Source: Microbacterium sp. LWH3-1.2
Lineage (GTDB): Bacteria > Actinomycetota > Actinomycetes > Actinomycetales > Microbacteriaceae
Length of the DNA: 64,000 bases
Assembly: GCF_040675855.1 (NCBI RefSeq)
Contig: NZ_JBEGIK010000001.1
Location: forward strand, 2,418,001-2,482,000
Direction of reading: 5' to 3'
The notes beneath the pieces are model-generated. The model did no database searches and had not been told where the DNA came from. It was given only the letters and a program-made list of their open reading frames with translations. The position numbers were made by a program, and so were the translations under genes. How positions within the stretch are numbered: position 1 is the first letter of the stretch; each line of letters opens with the position of its first letter. Of the stretch, positions 6,364 to 14,217 are shown piece by piece.

Positions 6364-7140
6364 ATGACCACTCAGGCAGAGAAAGCACAGACCCTCGCCC
6401 GACTGCACGCCGCCCCCGAGATCCTGCGCGTCGTGAACGTGTGGGACGCCGTGTCGGCGAAGACGATCGCGGCGCTCCCCGAGACGCGCGCGATCGCGAC
6501 TGCAGGCCACTCGATCGCCGCGACGTTCGGATACCCCGACGGGCAGATCCCGCTGGATGTGTCGCTCGACATGATCGGCCGCATCGTCGAGGCGGTCGGC
6601 GACCTGCCGGTGAGCACCGACCTCGACGCCGGCTACGGCGACCCGGGCGAGACCGTGCGGCGCGCGATCGGCAAGGGCGTCGTCGGCGCCAATGTCGAGG
6701 ACCGTCTCGTGCCGCTGGACGAGGCCGTGGCCACCGTCGAGGCGATCGTCGCGGCCGGAGCGGCCGAGGGCGTCCCCTTCGTCCTCAACGCGCGCACCGA
6801 CGCGTTCGTGCGCGCCGGCAAGCGCCCGGTCGAGGAATCCATCGCCGACGCGATCGAGCGCGGCCGCGCCTACCTCGCCGCCGGCGCCGACCTCGTCTTC
6901 GTGCCCGGCATCCTGAACGCCGACATCACGCGGCAGCTCGTCGACGGGATCGGCGCGCGCAAGATCAGCGTCATCGGCCTGCCGGGCGCCCTGTCGGCGG
7001 GGGAGTACGAGGCGCTCGGCGTCGCTCGCATCTCCTATGGGCCGACGACGCAGCGCGTCGCGCTGACGGCCCTGCAGGATCTCGCCGCCGACCTGTACGC
7101 GGACGGCGTCATCCCGGCCTCCACTCGCGCATTGAACTGA
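6364..7140 (+). CDS. Isocitrate lyase / PEP mutase superfamily protein
   Basis: This 258-residue cytosolic protein has the superfamily hallmarks: STDLDAGYGDP around residues 84-94 supplies the metal-binding aspartates, and ANVED at 109-113 follows on the next strand of the barrel. Short members of this type act as carboxyvinyl-carboxyphosphonate mutase-like or oxaloacetate/methylisocitrate lyase-like enzymes; the true substrate cannot be read from the sequence. The catalytic loop Cys of true isocitrate lyases (KKCGH) is absent, which fits a non-ICL member. It is a single gene, followed by a strong hairpin terminator. Confidence 0.82.
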   Translation: MTTQAEKAQTLARLHAAPEILRVVNVWDAVSAKTIAALPETRAIATAGHSIAATFGYPDGQIPLDVSLDMIGRIVEAVGDLPVSTDLDAGYGDPGETVRRAIGKGVVGANVEDRLVPLDEAVATVEAIVAAGAAEGVPFVLNARTDAFVRAGKRPVEESIADAIERGRAYLAAGADLVFVPGILNADITRQLVDGIGARKISVIGLPGALSAGEYEALGVARISYGPTTQRVALTALQDLAADLYADGVIPASTRALN

Positions 7141-7155
7141 CGGGCGCACCTCGTC

Positions 7156-7195
7156 CGATCGGCCCGCAGGGAATCCTCGCGGGCCGATCGTCGTT
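7156..7195 (+). terminator. Hairpin terminator after the PEP mutase family gene
   Basis: CGATCGGCCCGC at 7156-7167 pairs perfectly with 7179-7190 around an 11-base loop, followed by TCGTT. It lies 15 bases after the stop codon. Confidence 0.75.
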
Positions 7196-7204
7196 GTGCC
7201 GGGC

Positions 7205-8299
7205 ATGGAGCGCGCACCCGTCGACGTCATCGTGATCGGTGCCGGACAGGCGGGACTCTCCGCCGCGTATCACCTGCAGCGACGCGGATTCGTCCCGATT
7301 CAGCGTGCGACCGGCGCCGACCGGACGTTCCTCGTGGTCGATGCCAACCCCGAGCCTGGGGGAGCGTGGCAGCACCGCTGGGCGTCGCTGCGGATGGCGA
7401 CGGTGAACGGCATCCATGAGCTGCCTGGATTCGCCGTGCCCCCGGCGGATCCCGCAGCGGCGAGCCGCGACATCCTTCCCGCGTACTTCGCGGAGTACGA
7501 GGAGCGTTTCGCCCTCGACGTGCTCCGGCCCGTGCAGGTGAAGGCGGTGCGCCGCGCCGACGACGACTCCCGCGGTCGGCTGCGGGTCGAGACCGACCGC
7601 GGCACGTGGGCCGCGCGTTTCGTGATCAATGCGACGGGCACGTGGACGCGTCCGTTCTGGCCGCGTTATCCGGGCCAGGAGCGCTTCCGCGGGCGGCAGC
7701 TGCACGTCGGCGACTACGTCTCGGCCGAAGAGTTCCGCGGCGAGCGCGTCGTCATCGTCGGCGCCGGGATCTCGGCGGTCCAGCTGCTCGATGAGATCTC
7801 GCACGTCGCCGACACGTTCTGGGTGACGCGGCGCGAGCCGGAGTGGGTCGAGGACGACTTCGACATCCCCGCGCGCGTGGCCGCCATCGCCGGCGTCGAG
7901 GACCGCGTGCGCCGGGGCCTTCCCCCCGGCAGCGTGATCTCGGTCACCGGGATGCACTGGACGCCCTGGGCGCGGGCCGCCGAGGCGCGCGGCGTGCTCG
8001 TGCGGCATCCGATGTTCGCCTCGATCGAGGAGGACGGTGTGCGCATGCCCGACGGAACGCTCGAGCCCGCCGACGTCATCCTGTGGGCGACCGGCTTCCG
8101 GCCCGCGCTCGACCACCTCGCGCCGTTGCGCCTGCGCACGCCCGAGGGCGGGTTCCGGGTGGAGAACGGGCGCTCGATCGACGAGCCCCGCCTGTTCCTC
8201 ATCGGCTACGGCCCGTCGCAGTCGACCGTGGGGGCGAATCGAGCGGGCCGCGACGCCGTGCGGGCGATCGTGGCAGACCCGGTCGCGCTCGCCGCATAG
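7205..8299 (+). CDS. FAD/NAD(P)-dependent flavin-containing monooxygenase-like protein
   Basis: The 364-residue product has an N-terminal FAD-binding Rossmann motif, VIVIGAGQAGLSAA, starting near residue 8 and a second dinucleotide-binding motif, VVIVGAGISAVQ, near 180 for NADPH. An ATG region (WATGFRP) near 297 is typical of flavoprotein monooxygenases and related CzcO-like proteins found beside metal-resistance genes. It probably oxidises a small molecule at the cost of NADPH, but the substrate is unknown. I chose the ATG at 7205; a GTG three codons earlier is also open. Its TAG stop forms part of the -10 hexamer of the next gene. Confidence 0.82.
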   Translation: MERAPVDVIVIGAGQAGLSAAYHLQRRGFVPIQRATGADRTFLVVDANPEPGGAWQHRWASLRMATVNGIHELPGFAVPPADPAAASRDILPAYFAEYEERFALDVLRPVQVKAVRRADDDSRGRLRVETDRGTWAARFVINATGTWTRPFWPRYPGQERFRGRQLHVGDYVSAEEFRGERVVIVGAGISAVQLLDEISHVADTFWVTRREPEWVEDDFDIPARVAAIAGVEDRVRRGLPPGSVISVTGMHWTPWARAAEARGVLVRHPMFASIEEDGVRMPDGTLEPADVILWATGFRPALDHLAPLRLRTPEGGFRVENGRSIDEPRLFLIGYGPSQSTVGANRAGRDAVRAIVADPVALAA

Positions 8300-8302
8300 G
8301 CT
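8297..8302 (+). promoter_or_regulatory. -10 hexamer TAGGCT overlapping a stop codon
   Basis: The TAG of this hexamer is the stop codon of the flavoprotein gene. Seven bases later comes the GTG at 8310, so the next small gene can be transcribed from its own leaderless promoter. Confidence 0.5.
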
Positions 8303-8309
8303 CGAACGT

Positions 8310-8522
8310 GTGACGCTGCTCGCCGTGCTGCTGTTCCTGAACGCCGCCTTCAACGTCCTCGTCTGGCCGACGTTCTACCGCCGGGTCGCGAAGGACCCCC
8401 GCGCGCACGACGCCCAGGGCAAGGCGACCCGCTTCCTCGTCGTGCACACGGTGCTCATCGCGATCGCACTGACGCTGGCCGCAGCATCCGTCATCGCAGG
8501 CATCGCCGCACTCGTCGCGTGA
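8310..8522 (+). CDS. Small membrane protein, SCO4848-like
   Basis: This 70-residue protein consists of two hydrophobic helices, roughly residues 1-20 and 43-68, joined by a basic loop with FYRRVAKDPRAHD. Size, two-helix layout and the DxxGKATRF-x-VH junction match the SCO4848 family of actinobacterial membrane proteins, whose role is unknown. The start is GTG, supported by a -10 hexamer seven bases before it. It is not clearly in an operon with its neighbours. Confidence 0.72.
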   Translation: MTLLAVLLFLNAAFNVLVWPTFYRRVAKDPRAHDAQGKATRFLVVHTVLIAIALTLAAASVIAGIAALVA

Positions 8523-8545
8523 TGCGCGAGCCCGCGAGCGCGGCG

Positions 8546-8551
8546 TAGCGT
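8546..8551 (+). promoter_or_regulatory. -10 hexamer TAGCGT, leadered
   Basis: The hexamer lies 24 bases before the ATG at 8576. A purine-rich ribosome-binding site, GAGGGGGGAA, sits between them at 8564-8573. Confidence 0.45.
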
Positions 8552-8575
8552 GGAGCGCACGACGAGGGGGGAACC

Positions 8576-9220
8576 ATGGCCCGCATCCTGATCTTCGGCG
8601 GCCACGGCAAGGTGGCGCTGCTGCTCGAGCCGCTGCTCGTGGCGCAGGGGCACACCGTGACCGCGGTGATCCGCAACGGGGCCCACGAGGCAGCGGTCGC
8701 GGCGACGGGTGCGCAGCCGCTCGTCGCGGATGTCGAGGCGCTGCACCTCGACCAGCTCGTGAACATCGTCGCCGGCAACGACGTCGTCGTCTGGTCCGCC
8801 GGCGCCGGCGGCGGCAACCCGTCGCGCACGTACGCGGTCGATCGCGATGCCGCGATCCGCTCCATGGACGCGGCTGCGGCGGCCGACGTGCTGCGCTACG
8901 TGATGGTGTCGTGGGTAGGCTCGCGCGCGGACCACGGCATCGCGTCCGACGCCTCGTTCTTCCCGTACGCCGACGCCAAATGGGCCGCCGACGCGCACCT
9001 CGCCGCGGGCGCGCTCGACTGGACGATCCTCGCGCCCGGGACGCTCACGCTCGATCCGCCCACCGGGCGCATCGCACTCGATCCGGAGAACGGCGGCGCT
9101 GTCCCGCGTGCCGACGTGGCTGCGGTGATCGCGGCGGCGATCGCGGACGACTCGACGATCGGCCGGACCATCCGGTTCGGCGCCGGCGACGAGACCATCG
9201 GCCACGCGATCGCGGGCTGA
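8576..9220 (+). CDS. NAD(P)-binding atypical short-chain dehydrogenase (NmrA/YwnB-like)
   Basis: A 214-residue single-domain Rossmann protein. The N-terminus MARILIFGGHGKVA has the glycine-rich dinucleotide loop, and the SYMVSWVGS-type strand (here YVMVSWVGS) plus FFPYADAKWAAD occupy the positions of the SDR active-site Ser and Tyr-x3-Lys, with Lys retained in DAKWAAD. Members of this group use NAD(P)H or act as redox sensors. A clear ribosome-binding site precedes the ATG. It is followed three bases later by the convergent end of a DUF503 gene. Confidence 0.8.
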   Translation: MARILIFGGHGKVALLLEPLLVAQGHTVTAVIRNGAHEAAVAATGAQPLVADVEALHLDQLVNIVAGNDVVVWSAGAGGGNPSRTYAVDRDAAIRSMDAAAAADVLRYVMVSWVGSRADHGIASDASFFPYADAKWAADAHLAAGALDWTILAPGTLTLDPPTGRIALDPENGGAVPRADVAAVIAAAIADDSTIGRTIRFGAGDETIGHAIAG

Positions 9221-9223
9221 CCC

Positions 9224-9517
9224 TCAGTCCTCGCTGGAGTGGAGGCCGCGGCGCGCCGACAGCAGGGTCACCTCGGGGTGGTCGGCGACCAGGCGCTCGG
9301 CGTGGTCGAGCACATCACGCACGTGCGACGACCCTGATGCCACGATCGAGATGCCGATCCTCGCCCGGCGATGCAGGTCGTGCTCGCCGACCTCTGCCGC
9401 GGCCGCCTCGGTGCGCCGGCTCAACTCTGCGACGAGCGGGCGCAGCACGCTGCGCTTCTCTTTGAGCGAACGGACGTCGCCGAGCAGCAGGTCGAACTCG
9501 ATCCACCCGATCCACAT
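9224..9517 (-). CDS. DUF503 family protein (YlxP-like)
   Basis: This 97-residue protein begins MWIGWIEFDLLLGDVRSLKEK, an N-terminus that is diagnostic for DUF503: a first strand, then the conserved SLKEKR segment. The rest alternates beta and alpha in the ferredoxin-like manner. In many Gram-positive bacteria the gene lies in the nusA-infB-rbfA cluster, where a link to ribosome maturation is assumed; here it is alone between two unrelated genes. I chose the ATG at 9517 because the family starts there; an upstream in-frame start adds residues that match nothing. Confidence 0.82.
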   Translation of the reverse strand: MWIGWIEFDLLLGDVRSLKEKRSVLRPLVAELSRRTEAAAAEVGEHDLHRRARIGISIVASGSSHVRDVLDHAERLVADHPEVTLLSARRGLHSSED

Positions 9518-9558
9518 GGGTCCATCGTGCCAGTGGCCGCGGGTGAGGCCCGCCGCCA

Positions 9559-9564
9559 TAGGCT
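9559..9564 (+). promoter_or_regulatory. -10 hexamer TAGGCT, leaderless spacing
   Basis: Six bases separate it from the ATG at 9571. The hexamer lies just upstream of the divergent DUF503 gene. Confidence 0.55.
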
Positions 9565-9570
9565 CGTGTC

Positions 9571-10620
9571 ATGCTCGCCACTGTCATCCATGCCGCCCGC
9601 GACATCCGCGTCGAGAGCGTCCCCGATCCCGTACTGTCCACCGGCGCCGACGCGATCGTGCGGGTGGTCGCCGCCTGCGTGTGCGGCTCCGACCTCTGGC
9701 CGTACCGCGGCGTCACTCCCACGCGCGAGCCTCATCGGATCGGTCACGAGTTCGTCGGCGTCGTCGAGGAGGTCGGCGACGAGGTCGAGGTCGTGCGCCC
9801 CGGTGATTTCGTGATCGCCCCGTTCTACGTGTGCGACGGCACGTGCGCGAACTGCCGAAACGGCGTCAGCACCTCCTGCCTCACCGGCGGCTGGTGGGGC
9901 AGTGAGGACCGCTTCGGCGGCTTCGCCGACGGCGGTCAGGGCGAGCGCGTGCGCGTGCCGCTCGCCGACGGCACGCTGGCGGTCGTACCCGGTCCCGTGG
10001 CGGATGCCGAGGTTCCGGGTCTCCTCACCCTCAGCGACGTCATGGGCACGGGCCACCACGCCGCGGTCTCGGCGGGCGTCGGTCCTGGCGACGCCGTCGC
10101 GGTGGTCGGCGACGGCGCGGTCGGGCTGTGCGCGATCATCGCGGCGAAGCGCCTCGGCGCCACGACGATCATCGCGATGTCGCGTCACCCGCAGCGGCAG
10201 GCGCTCGCGCGCGAGTTCGGCGCCACCGACATCGTGGCGGAGCGCGGCGACGCCGGAATCGCGGCGGTGCTCGCACTCACCGGTGGCATCGGCGCGGACC
10301 GCGTGCTCGAATGCGTCGGCACCAAGGAGTCGATGGACCAGGCGCTGCGCTCGACGCGTCCCGGAGGCATGGTCGGCTATGTCGGCGTGCCCAACGGCGG
10401 ACCGGAGTTGCCGGTGCGGCAGATGTTCAACCGCAACGTGGGCGTGAACGGCGGCGTCGCACCGGTTCGTGGCTACATCGAGGAGCTCCTGCCCGATGTG
10501 CGCTCGGGTGCGATCCGGCCGGGCCGCGTGTTCGACCTCGAACTCCCGCTTGCGGACGCCGCCGAGGCGTACGCTGCGATGGACGAGCGTCGCGCGACGA
10601 AGGTGCTGCTGCGGCCCTGA
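9571..10620 (+). CDS. Zinc-dependent alcohol dehydrogenase (MDR superfamily)
   Basis: The 349-residue protein has all zinc ligands of the medium-chain dehydrogenases. Catalytic ligands are Cys38 and the GHE pair at 59-60, and the structural zinc is held by Cys88, Cys92, Cys95 and Cys103 (spacing slightly unlike the usual 2-2-7). The NAD(P)-binding loop VVGDGAVGL follows near 172. It oxidises or reduces an alcohol/aldehyde pair; the substrate cannot be told. A leaderless-type promoter lies directly upstream, and no partner gene is adjacent, so it appears monocistronic. Confidence 0.88.
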   Translation: MLATVIHAARDIRVESVPDPVLSTGADAIVRVVAACVCGSDLWPYRGVTPTREPHRIGHEFVGVVEEVGDEVEVVRPGDFVIAPFYVCDGTCANCRNGVSTSCLTGGWWGSEDRFGGFADGGQGERVRVPLADGTLAVVPGPVADAEVPGLLTLSDVMGTGHHAAVSAGVGPGDAVAVVGDGAVGLCAIIAAKRLGATTIIAMSRHPQRQALAREFGATDIVAERGDAGIAAVLALTGGIGADRVLECVGTKESMDQALRSTRPGGMVGYVGVPNGGPELPVRQMFNRNVGVNGGVAPVRGYIEELLPDVRSGAIRPGRVFDLELPLADAAEAYAAMDERRATKVLLRP

Positions 10621-10735
10621 GCAGGCTCGCGGCACGCCCGCACACCGGCTCGACGATTCGCGACCCGCCCGCGCGCCTGCGCGTGGGAGGGCGTTCGTGC
10701 GGTAGAACAGCAGGAAGTCGAAGGGAACCCGGACC

Positions 10736-10903
10736 GTGAAGCTGATCAAGCGCGTCGTCGTGGTGCTCATCATCGCGTTCGCGGCGTTCTACCTCATTAC
10801 CCGGCCGCAGGATGCGGCGAACGCCGTGCAAGGCGCCGTCGGCGCCGTCTGGGGCGCCGGGGTCGCCGTCGTCGACTTCTTCATGGCGCTCGCTCAGGGC
10901 TAG
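10736..10903 (+). CDS. Small membrane protein, 55 residues
   Basis: This short frame starts with GTG after a purine-rich stretch (GAAGGGAA) about seven bases upstream and ends with TAG. The product opens with MKLIKRVVVVLIIAFAAFYL, a basic N-terminus and one transmembrane helix, followed by an Ala/Gly/Val-rich amphipathic second half. The PH-domain protein gene begins eight bases after its stop, so the two are almost certainly co-transcribed. I do not recognise a family. Codon use matches its neighbours, which supports it as real despite its size. Confidence 0.65.
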   Translation: MKLIKRVVVVLIIAFAAFYLITRPQDAANAVQGAVGAVWGAGVAVVDFFMALAQG

Positions 10904-10910
10904 GACCGAG

Positions 10911-11696
10911 ATGTTCGATCCGCGGATCGAGAAGCACCTGATCTCGGATCAGGGGGAGCACGTCGTCGACGAGGTCCGCAAGCACTGGGCCGCCACGGTC
11001 TCGGCGGTGCTCGAGCTGTTCTGCGGCGTCGTCGTGCTCCTGCTCACCTTCTTCGTCCCTGCGCAGGCCTGGTGGGTGCCGGCGCTGCTCGGCGCCGCGG
11101 TGACCCTGCACGCGATCTGGCGGGTCTTCGAGCAGCACACCGACCGCTTCGTCATCACCAACATGCGCGTCTTCCGCGTGCATGGCATCCTGTCGCAGCG
11201 CATCGCCACCATGCCTCTGGCGCGCATCCTCGACATCTCGGTCTACAAGCCGCTCATCGGCCGCATCTTCGGCTACGGCCACTTCGTCTTCGAGTCCGCG
11301 GCGCAGGAGCAGGGGCTGCGCGAGATCAAGTACGTCGGCGATCCCGACCAGCGCGGGCTCACGATCCAGCGCGTCATCCAGCAGGCGGGCCTGCGCGGTG
11401 CCGCCGGCCGGCCCGGGGCGGAACAGTTCGCCGGGGCGCCCTTCGCGCCTGCGGCACCGCCGGAGCCTCCGGCCGCGGCATCCGTCACCGTCGCGCCGGT
11501 CGCGGACGACCGCACCTCGACCGCTCCGGTCCCGGACGTGCGGCGCGGCTCCACGACATCGGGGTGGGACTGGCTCGCAGACGCACAGCGACGGGAGGAC
11601 GAGCGGCTGGCGCAGCTGCGCGGAGAGGCGGCTCCGTCGCCCGCGCCGTTCGATCCCGACCGGACGAACACGGCCCCGATCGAGCTTCCCCGCTGA
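10911..11696 (+). CDS. Membrane protein with bacterial PH (bPH2) domain
   Basis: The 261-residue protein has two transmembrane helices near residues 27-47 and 51-68, then a bPH2-type domain with DRFVITNMRVFRVHGILSQR and the PLARILDISVYKPLIGRIFG segment, which is the YdbS/YdbT signature. After about residue 165 comes a long Ala/Pro-rich, probably disordered cytoplasmic tail. Its role is unknown; family members are often linked to envelope functions. It follows the 55-residue membrane protein by seven bases and starts at ATG. The rpsA promoter lies shortly after the stop. Confidence 0.85.
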   Translation: MFDPRIEKHLISDQGEHVVDEVRKHWAATVSAVLELFCGVVVLLLTFFVPAQAWWVPALLGAAVTLHAIWRVFEQHTDRFVITNMRVFRVHGILSQRIATMPLARILDISVYKPLIGRIFGYGHFVFESAAQEQGLREIKYVGDPDQRGLTIQRVIQQAGLRGAAGRPGAEQFAGAPFAPAAPPEPPAAASVTVAPVADDRTSTAPVPDVRRGSTTSGWDWLADAQRREDERLAQLRGEAAPSPAPFDPDRTNTAPIELPR

Positions 11697-11778
11697 GCCG
11701 ACACCGATGCCACGCGGCCCCGCGTGGACGAGGATTTCGAGGCCATCGGGAACATCTCTGGAGACCCGGCCGTTCTGG

Positions 11779-11977
11779 TACCCTGGAGTGTCACTCGTGT
11801 GGCTGTTTCGCCACGCCTGAGTTCCGGTTCGCGCCGGTGGCCGGATCCCGCAGGGGCCGAGTGACATCGCTGGAAAATCCGCTTCGCCTCGGTTCGAGGC
11901 ATCCGTTCGCGCTCGCGCGGGGGAAGCCGCTGAAAGCCGGAGCCCGACACCCAACCCCAACAAGGACAACCCACTAC
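11779..11977 (+). promoter_or_regulatory. Candidate rpsA promoter and long leader
   Basis: TACCCT at 11779-11784 is a plausible -10, giving a 5' leader of about 190 bases before the rpsA ATG. The leader begins with GTGGC-N6-GCCAC, a small hairpin, and is otherwise purine/pyrimidine-mixed with no reading frame. Long leaders allow autogenous control by S1 in other bacteria; that is inference here. Confidence 0.45.
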
Positions 11978-13426
11978 ATGACTACCGCAACGACCGCCCC
12001 GGCCACCAAGCAGGTCGCGATCAACGACATCGGATCTGCCGAGGACTTCCTGGCCGCGGTCGAGAAGACCCTGAAGTTCTTCAACGACGGCGACCTCATC
12101 GAGGGCACCGTGGTGAAGATCGACCGTGACGAGGTCCTCCTCGACGTCGGTTACAAGACCGAGGGCGTCATCCCCTCGCGTGAGCTTTCCATCAAGCACG
12201 ACGTCGACCCCAACGAGGTCGTCAAGGTCGGCGACGAGGTCGAAGCCCTCGTTCTCCAGAAGGAGGACAAGGAAGGCCGCCTCATCCTCTCGAAGAAGCG
12301 CGCACAGTACGAGCGTGCGTGGGGCGACGTCGAGAAGATCAAGGAGAACGACGGTGTGGTCACCGGCTCCGTGATCGAGGTCGTCAAGGGTGGTCTGATC
12401 GTCGACATCGGCCTGCGCGGCTTCCTCCCCGCGTCGCTCATCGAGCTCCGCCGCGTCCGCGATCTCACGCCGTACCTCGGCCAGGAGATCGAGGCGAAGA
12501 TCCTCGAGCTCGACAAGAACCGCAACAACGTCGTGCTCTCGCGCCGCGCTCTGCTCGAGCAGACGCAGTCCGAGTCGCGCACCACGTTCCTCAACAACCT
12601 CCACAAGGGCCAGGTCCGCAAGGGCACGGTCTCGTCGATCGTCAACTTCGGTGCGTTCGTCGACCTCGGTGGCGTCGACGGTCTCGTCCACGTCTCGGAG
12701 CTCTCGTGGAAGCACATCGAGCACGCGTCCGAGGTCGTCGAGGTCGGCCAGGAGGTCACCGTCGAGATCCTCGAGGTGGACCTCGACCGCGAGCGCGTCT
12801 CGCTGTCGCTGAAGGCCACGCAGGAGGACCCGTGGCAGGTCTTCGCCCGCACCCACGCGATCGGTCAGGTCGCGCCGGGCAAGGTCACCAAGCTCGTTCC
12901 GTTCGGTGCGTTCGTGCGCGTCGCGGACGGCATCGAGGGCCTCGTGCACATCTCCGAGCTGTCGGGCAAGCACGTCGAGCTCGCCGAGCAGGTCGTGTCG
13001 GTCGGCGAAGAGGTCTTCGTCAAGATCATCGACATCGACCTCGAGCGTCGCCGCATCTCGCTCTCGCTCAAGCAGGCGAACGAGTCGGTCGACCCCAACG
13101 GCACCGAGTTCGACCCGGCCCTGTACGGCATGGTCACCGAGTACGACGAGCACGGCGAGTACAAGTACCCGGAGGGCTTCGACCCCGAGACGAACGCGTG
13201 GCTCGAAGGCTTCGACGAGCAGCGCGAGAAGTGGGAGCAGGAGTACGCCGCCGCCCACTCGCGCTGGGAGGCCCACAAGGCTGCCGTCATCAAGGCCCTC
13301 GAGGCCGAGGCCGCCGCTCCGGTCGAGACCGGCGCGTCCTCGTACTCGTCCGACAGCGGCCCCGCGGGCACGCTGGCTGACGACGAGGCACTCGCGGCTC
13401 TCCGTGAGAAGCTCTCGGGTCGCTGA
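11978..13426 (+). CDS. rpsA: 30S ribosomal protein S1
   Basis: The 482-residue protein has four S1 RNA-binding repeats, roughly residues 33-105, 120-187, 204-274 and 289-361, each with the F-G-A-F/V-L-hydrophobic strand pattern, for example VNFGAFVDLGGVDGLVHVSE. Actinobacterial S1 has four repeats, not the six of Escherichia coli, followed by an acidic tail like this one. S1 helps the 30S subunit bind structured mRNA. Leaderless messages, which seem common in this window, do not need it. The gene has its own promoter and terminator. Codon use is strongly biased to C-ending codons, as expected for a highly expressed gene. Confidence 0.97.
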   Translation: MTTATTAPATKQVAINDIGSAEDFLAAVEKTLKFFNDGDLIEGTVVKIDRDEVLLDVGYKTEGVIPSRELSIKHDVDPNEVVKVGDEVEALVLQKEDKEGRLILSKKRAQYERAWGDVEKIKENDGVVTGSVIEVVKGGLIVDIGLRGFLPASLIELRRVRDLTPYLGQEIEAKILELDKNRNNVVLSRRALLEQTQSESRTTFLNNLHKGQVRKGTVSSIVNFGAFVDLGGVDGLVHVSELSWKHIEHASEVVEVGQEVTVEILEVDLDRERVSLSLKATQEDPWQVFARTHAIGQVAPGKVTKLVPFGAFVRVADGIEGLVHISELSGKHVELAEQVVSVGEEVFVKIIDIDLERRRISLSLKQANESVDPNGTEFDPALYGMVTEYDEHGEYKYPEGFDPETNAWLEGFDEQREKWEQEYAAAHSRWEAHKAAVIKALEAEAAAPVETGASSYSSDSGPAGTLADDEALAALREKLSGR

Positions 13427-13443
13427 TCCTGAGCTGAGCCGCC

Positions 13444-13506
13444 CGGTTCGCTGAACCGCCTGGTTCGAAGGCCGTCACCACCGCTTCGGCGGGGTGGCGG
13501 CCTTTC
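13444..13506 (+). terminator. rpsA terminator, two tandem hairpins
   Basis: CGGTTC at 13444 pairs with GAACCG at 13453. Then a longer stem formed by AGGCCG-T-CACC (from 13469) and GGTGGCGGCCT ends in TTTCGC. The second hairpin has the shape of an intrinsic terminator. Confidence 0.75.
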
Positions 13507-13533
13507 GCTCGCCCGGACGTCGGAGGTCGCCGG

Positions 13534-13539
13534 TACCGT
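13534..13539 (+). promoter_or_regulatory. -10 hexamer TACCGT, leaderless spacing
   Basis: Six bases separate it from the GTG at 13546. It supports GTG as the start. Confidence 0.5.
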
Positions 13540-13545
13540 CGCTCT

Positions 13546-14115
13546 GTGCCAGAGCTTCCTTCCGCCGCGAGATGTCTTGTCGGTGACGACGGTTGCCGCG
13601 GCGCTGTGCCTGCGGACGCTCCGGTCGCGCTGTGCGAGCGACATCTGGCGGCCGCGGGGGAGTGGGCGGGCGCCCAGTACGGCGTCACCGACGCACTGCC
13701 GTCGGCGTGCCGGCTGTGCGGGTCGCGGCTGGGCGTCCGCTACCCGTCCGGCTGGCTGTGCGCCGTGTGCGAATGGCGCCACGGTGACCTGCCCGACGAG
13801 GACATCGCTCCGCCTCGCGTCGACGTCGTGTACTACCTGCGCTACGACGACCGCGTGAAGATCGGCACGAGCGCCAACCCGCGTCAGCGCTTCGGAGCCA
13901 TCTGGCACGACGAGCTGCTGGCGTTCGAGCGGGGCGGGCGTGCGCTCGAGCAGCGACGGCATGTGCAATTCGCCGCCGACCGTTTCCCTGGGACGGAGTG
14001 GTTCCGCCGCTCCGACACCCTAACCGCTCACATAGCGGTGCTCGCCGCCGGCGTCGACGACCCGTGGCACCTCCACGTCCGCTGGCTGAGCGAGGCGCTC
14101 GCGGCGCGCGGGTGA
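13546..14115 (+). CDS. GIY-YIG-like (T5orf172) protein with zinc knuckles
   Basis: In this 189-residue protein the N-terminal half has two pairs of likely zinc ligands: a Cys-rich stretch near residues 10-33 ending in CERH, and CRLC with CAVC near 55 and 71. The C-terminal half has VYYLRYDDRVKIGTSANP followed by a conserved basic segment, ALEQRRH and GTEWF; this is the T5orf172 variant of the GIY-YIG nuclease fold. Such proteins are found in phages and mobile elements and may cut DNA, but many cellular copies are uncharacterised. It is monocistronic, with its own promoter, and lies between rpsA and a structured leader. Confidence 0.75.
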   Translation: MPELPSAARCLVGDDGCRGAVPADAPVALCERHLAAAGEWAGAQYGVTDALPSACRLCGSRLGVRYPSGWLCAVCEWRHGDLPDEDIAPPRVDVVYYLRYDDRVKIGTSANPRQRFGAIWHDELLAFERGGRALEQRRHVQFAADRFPGTEWFRRSDTLTAHIAVLAAGVDDPWHLHVRWLSEALAARG

Positions 14116-14120
14116 GTCGG

Positions 14121-14217
14121 TACGCTCTGCGAGAACCACCGCGGATCCTCCAGCAGCTTCGGAGGAAACGCGCCTAGTTTGAGGATCCACCCGCCCACGC
14201 AGACGACGGAGCAGCAC
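14121..14217 (+). promoter_or_regulatory. Promoter and leader with two mutually exclusive hairpins
   Basis: TACGCT at 14121 is a candidate -10. In the leader, GGATCCTC at 14143-14150 can pair with GAGGATCC at 14181-14188, while the overlapping TCCTCC at 14147-14152 can pair with GGAGGA at 14161-14166. The two stems compete. A second possible -10, TAGTTT, is at 14175-14180. Confidence 0.4.

Noticed and set aside
7179-7204. Leaderless promoter for the flavoprotein gene at 7205
   Set aside because: No TANNNT hexamer lies six to seven bases before the ATG or the GTG at 7196; the only structure there is the terminator stem of the previous gene.
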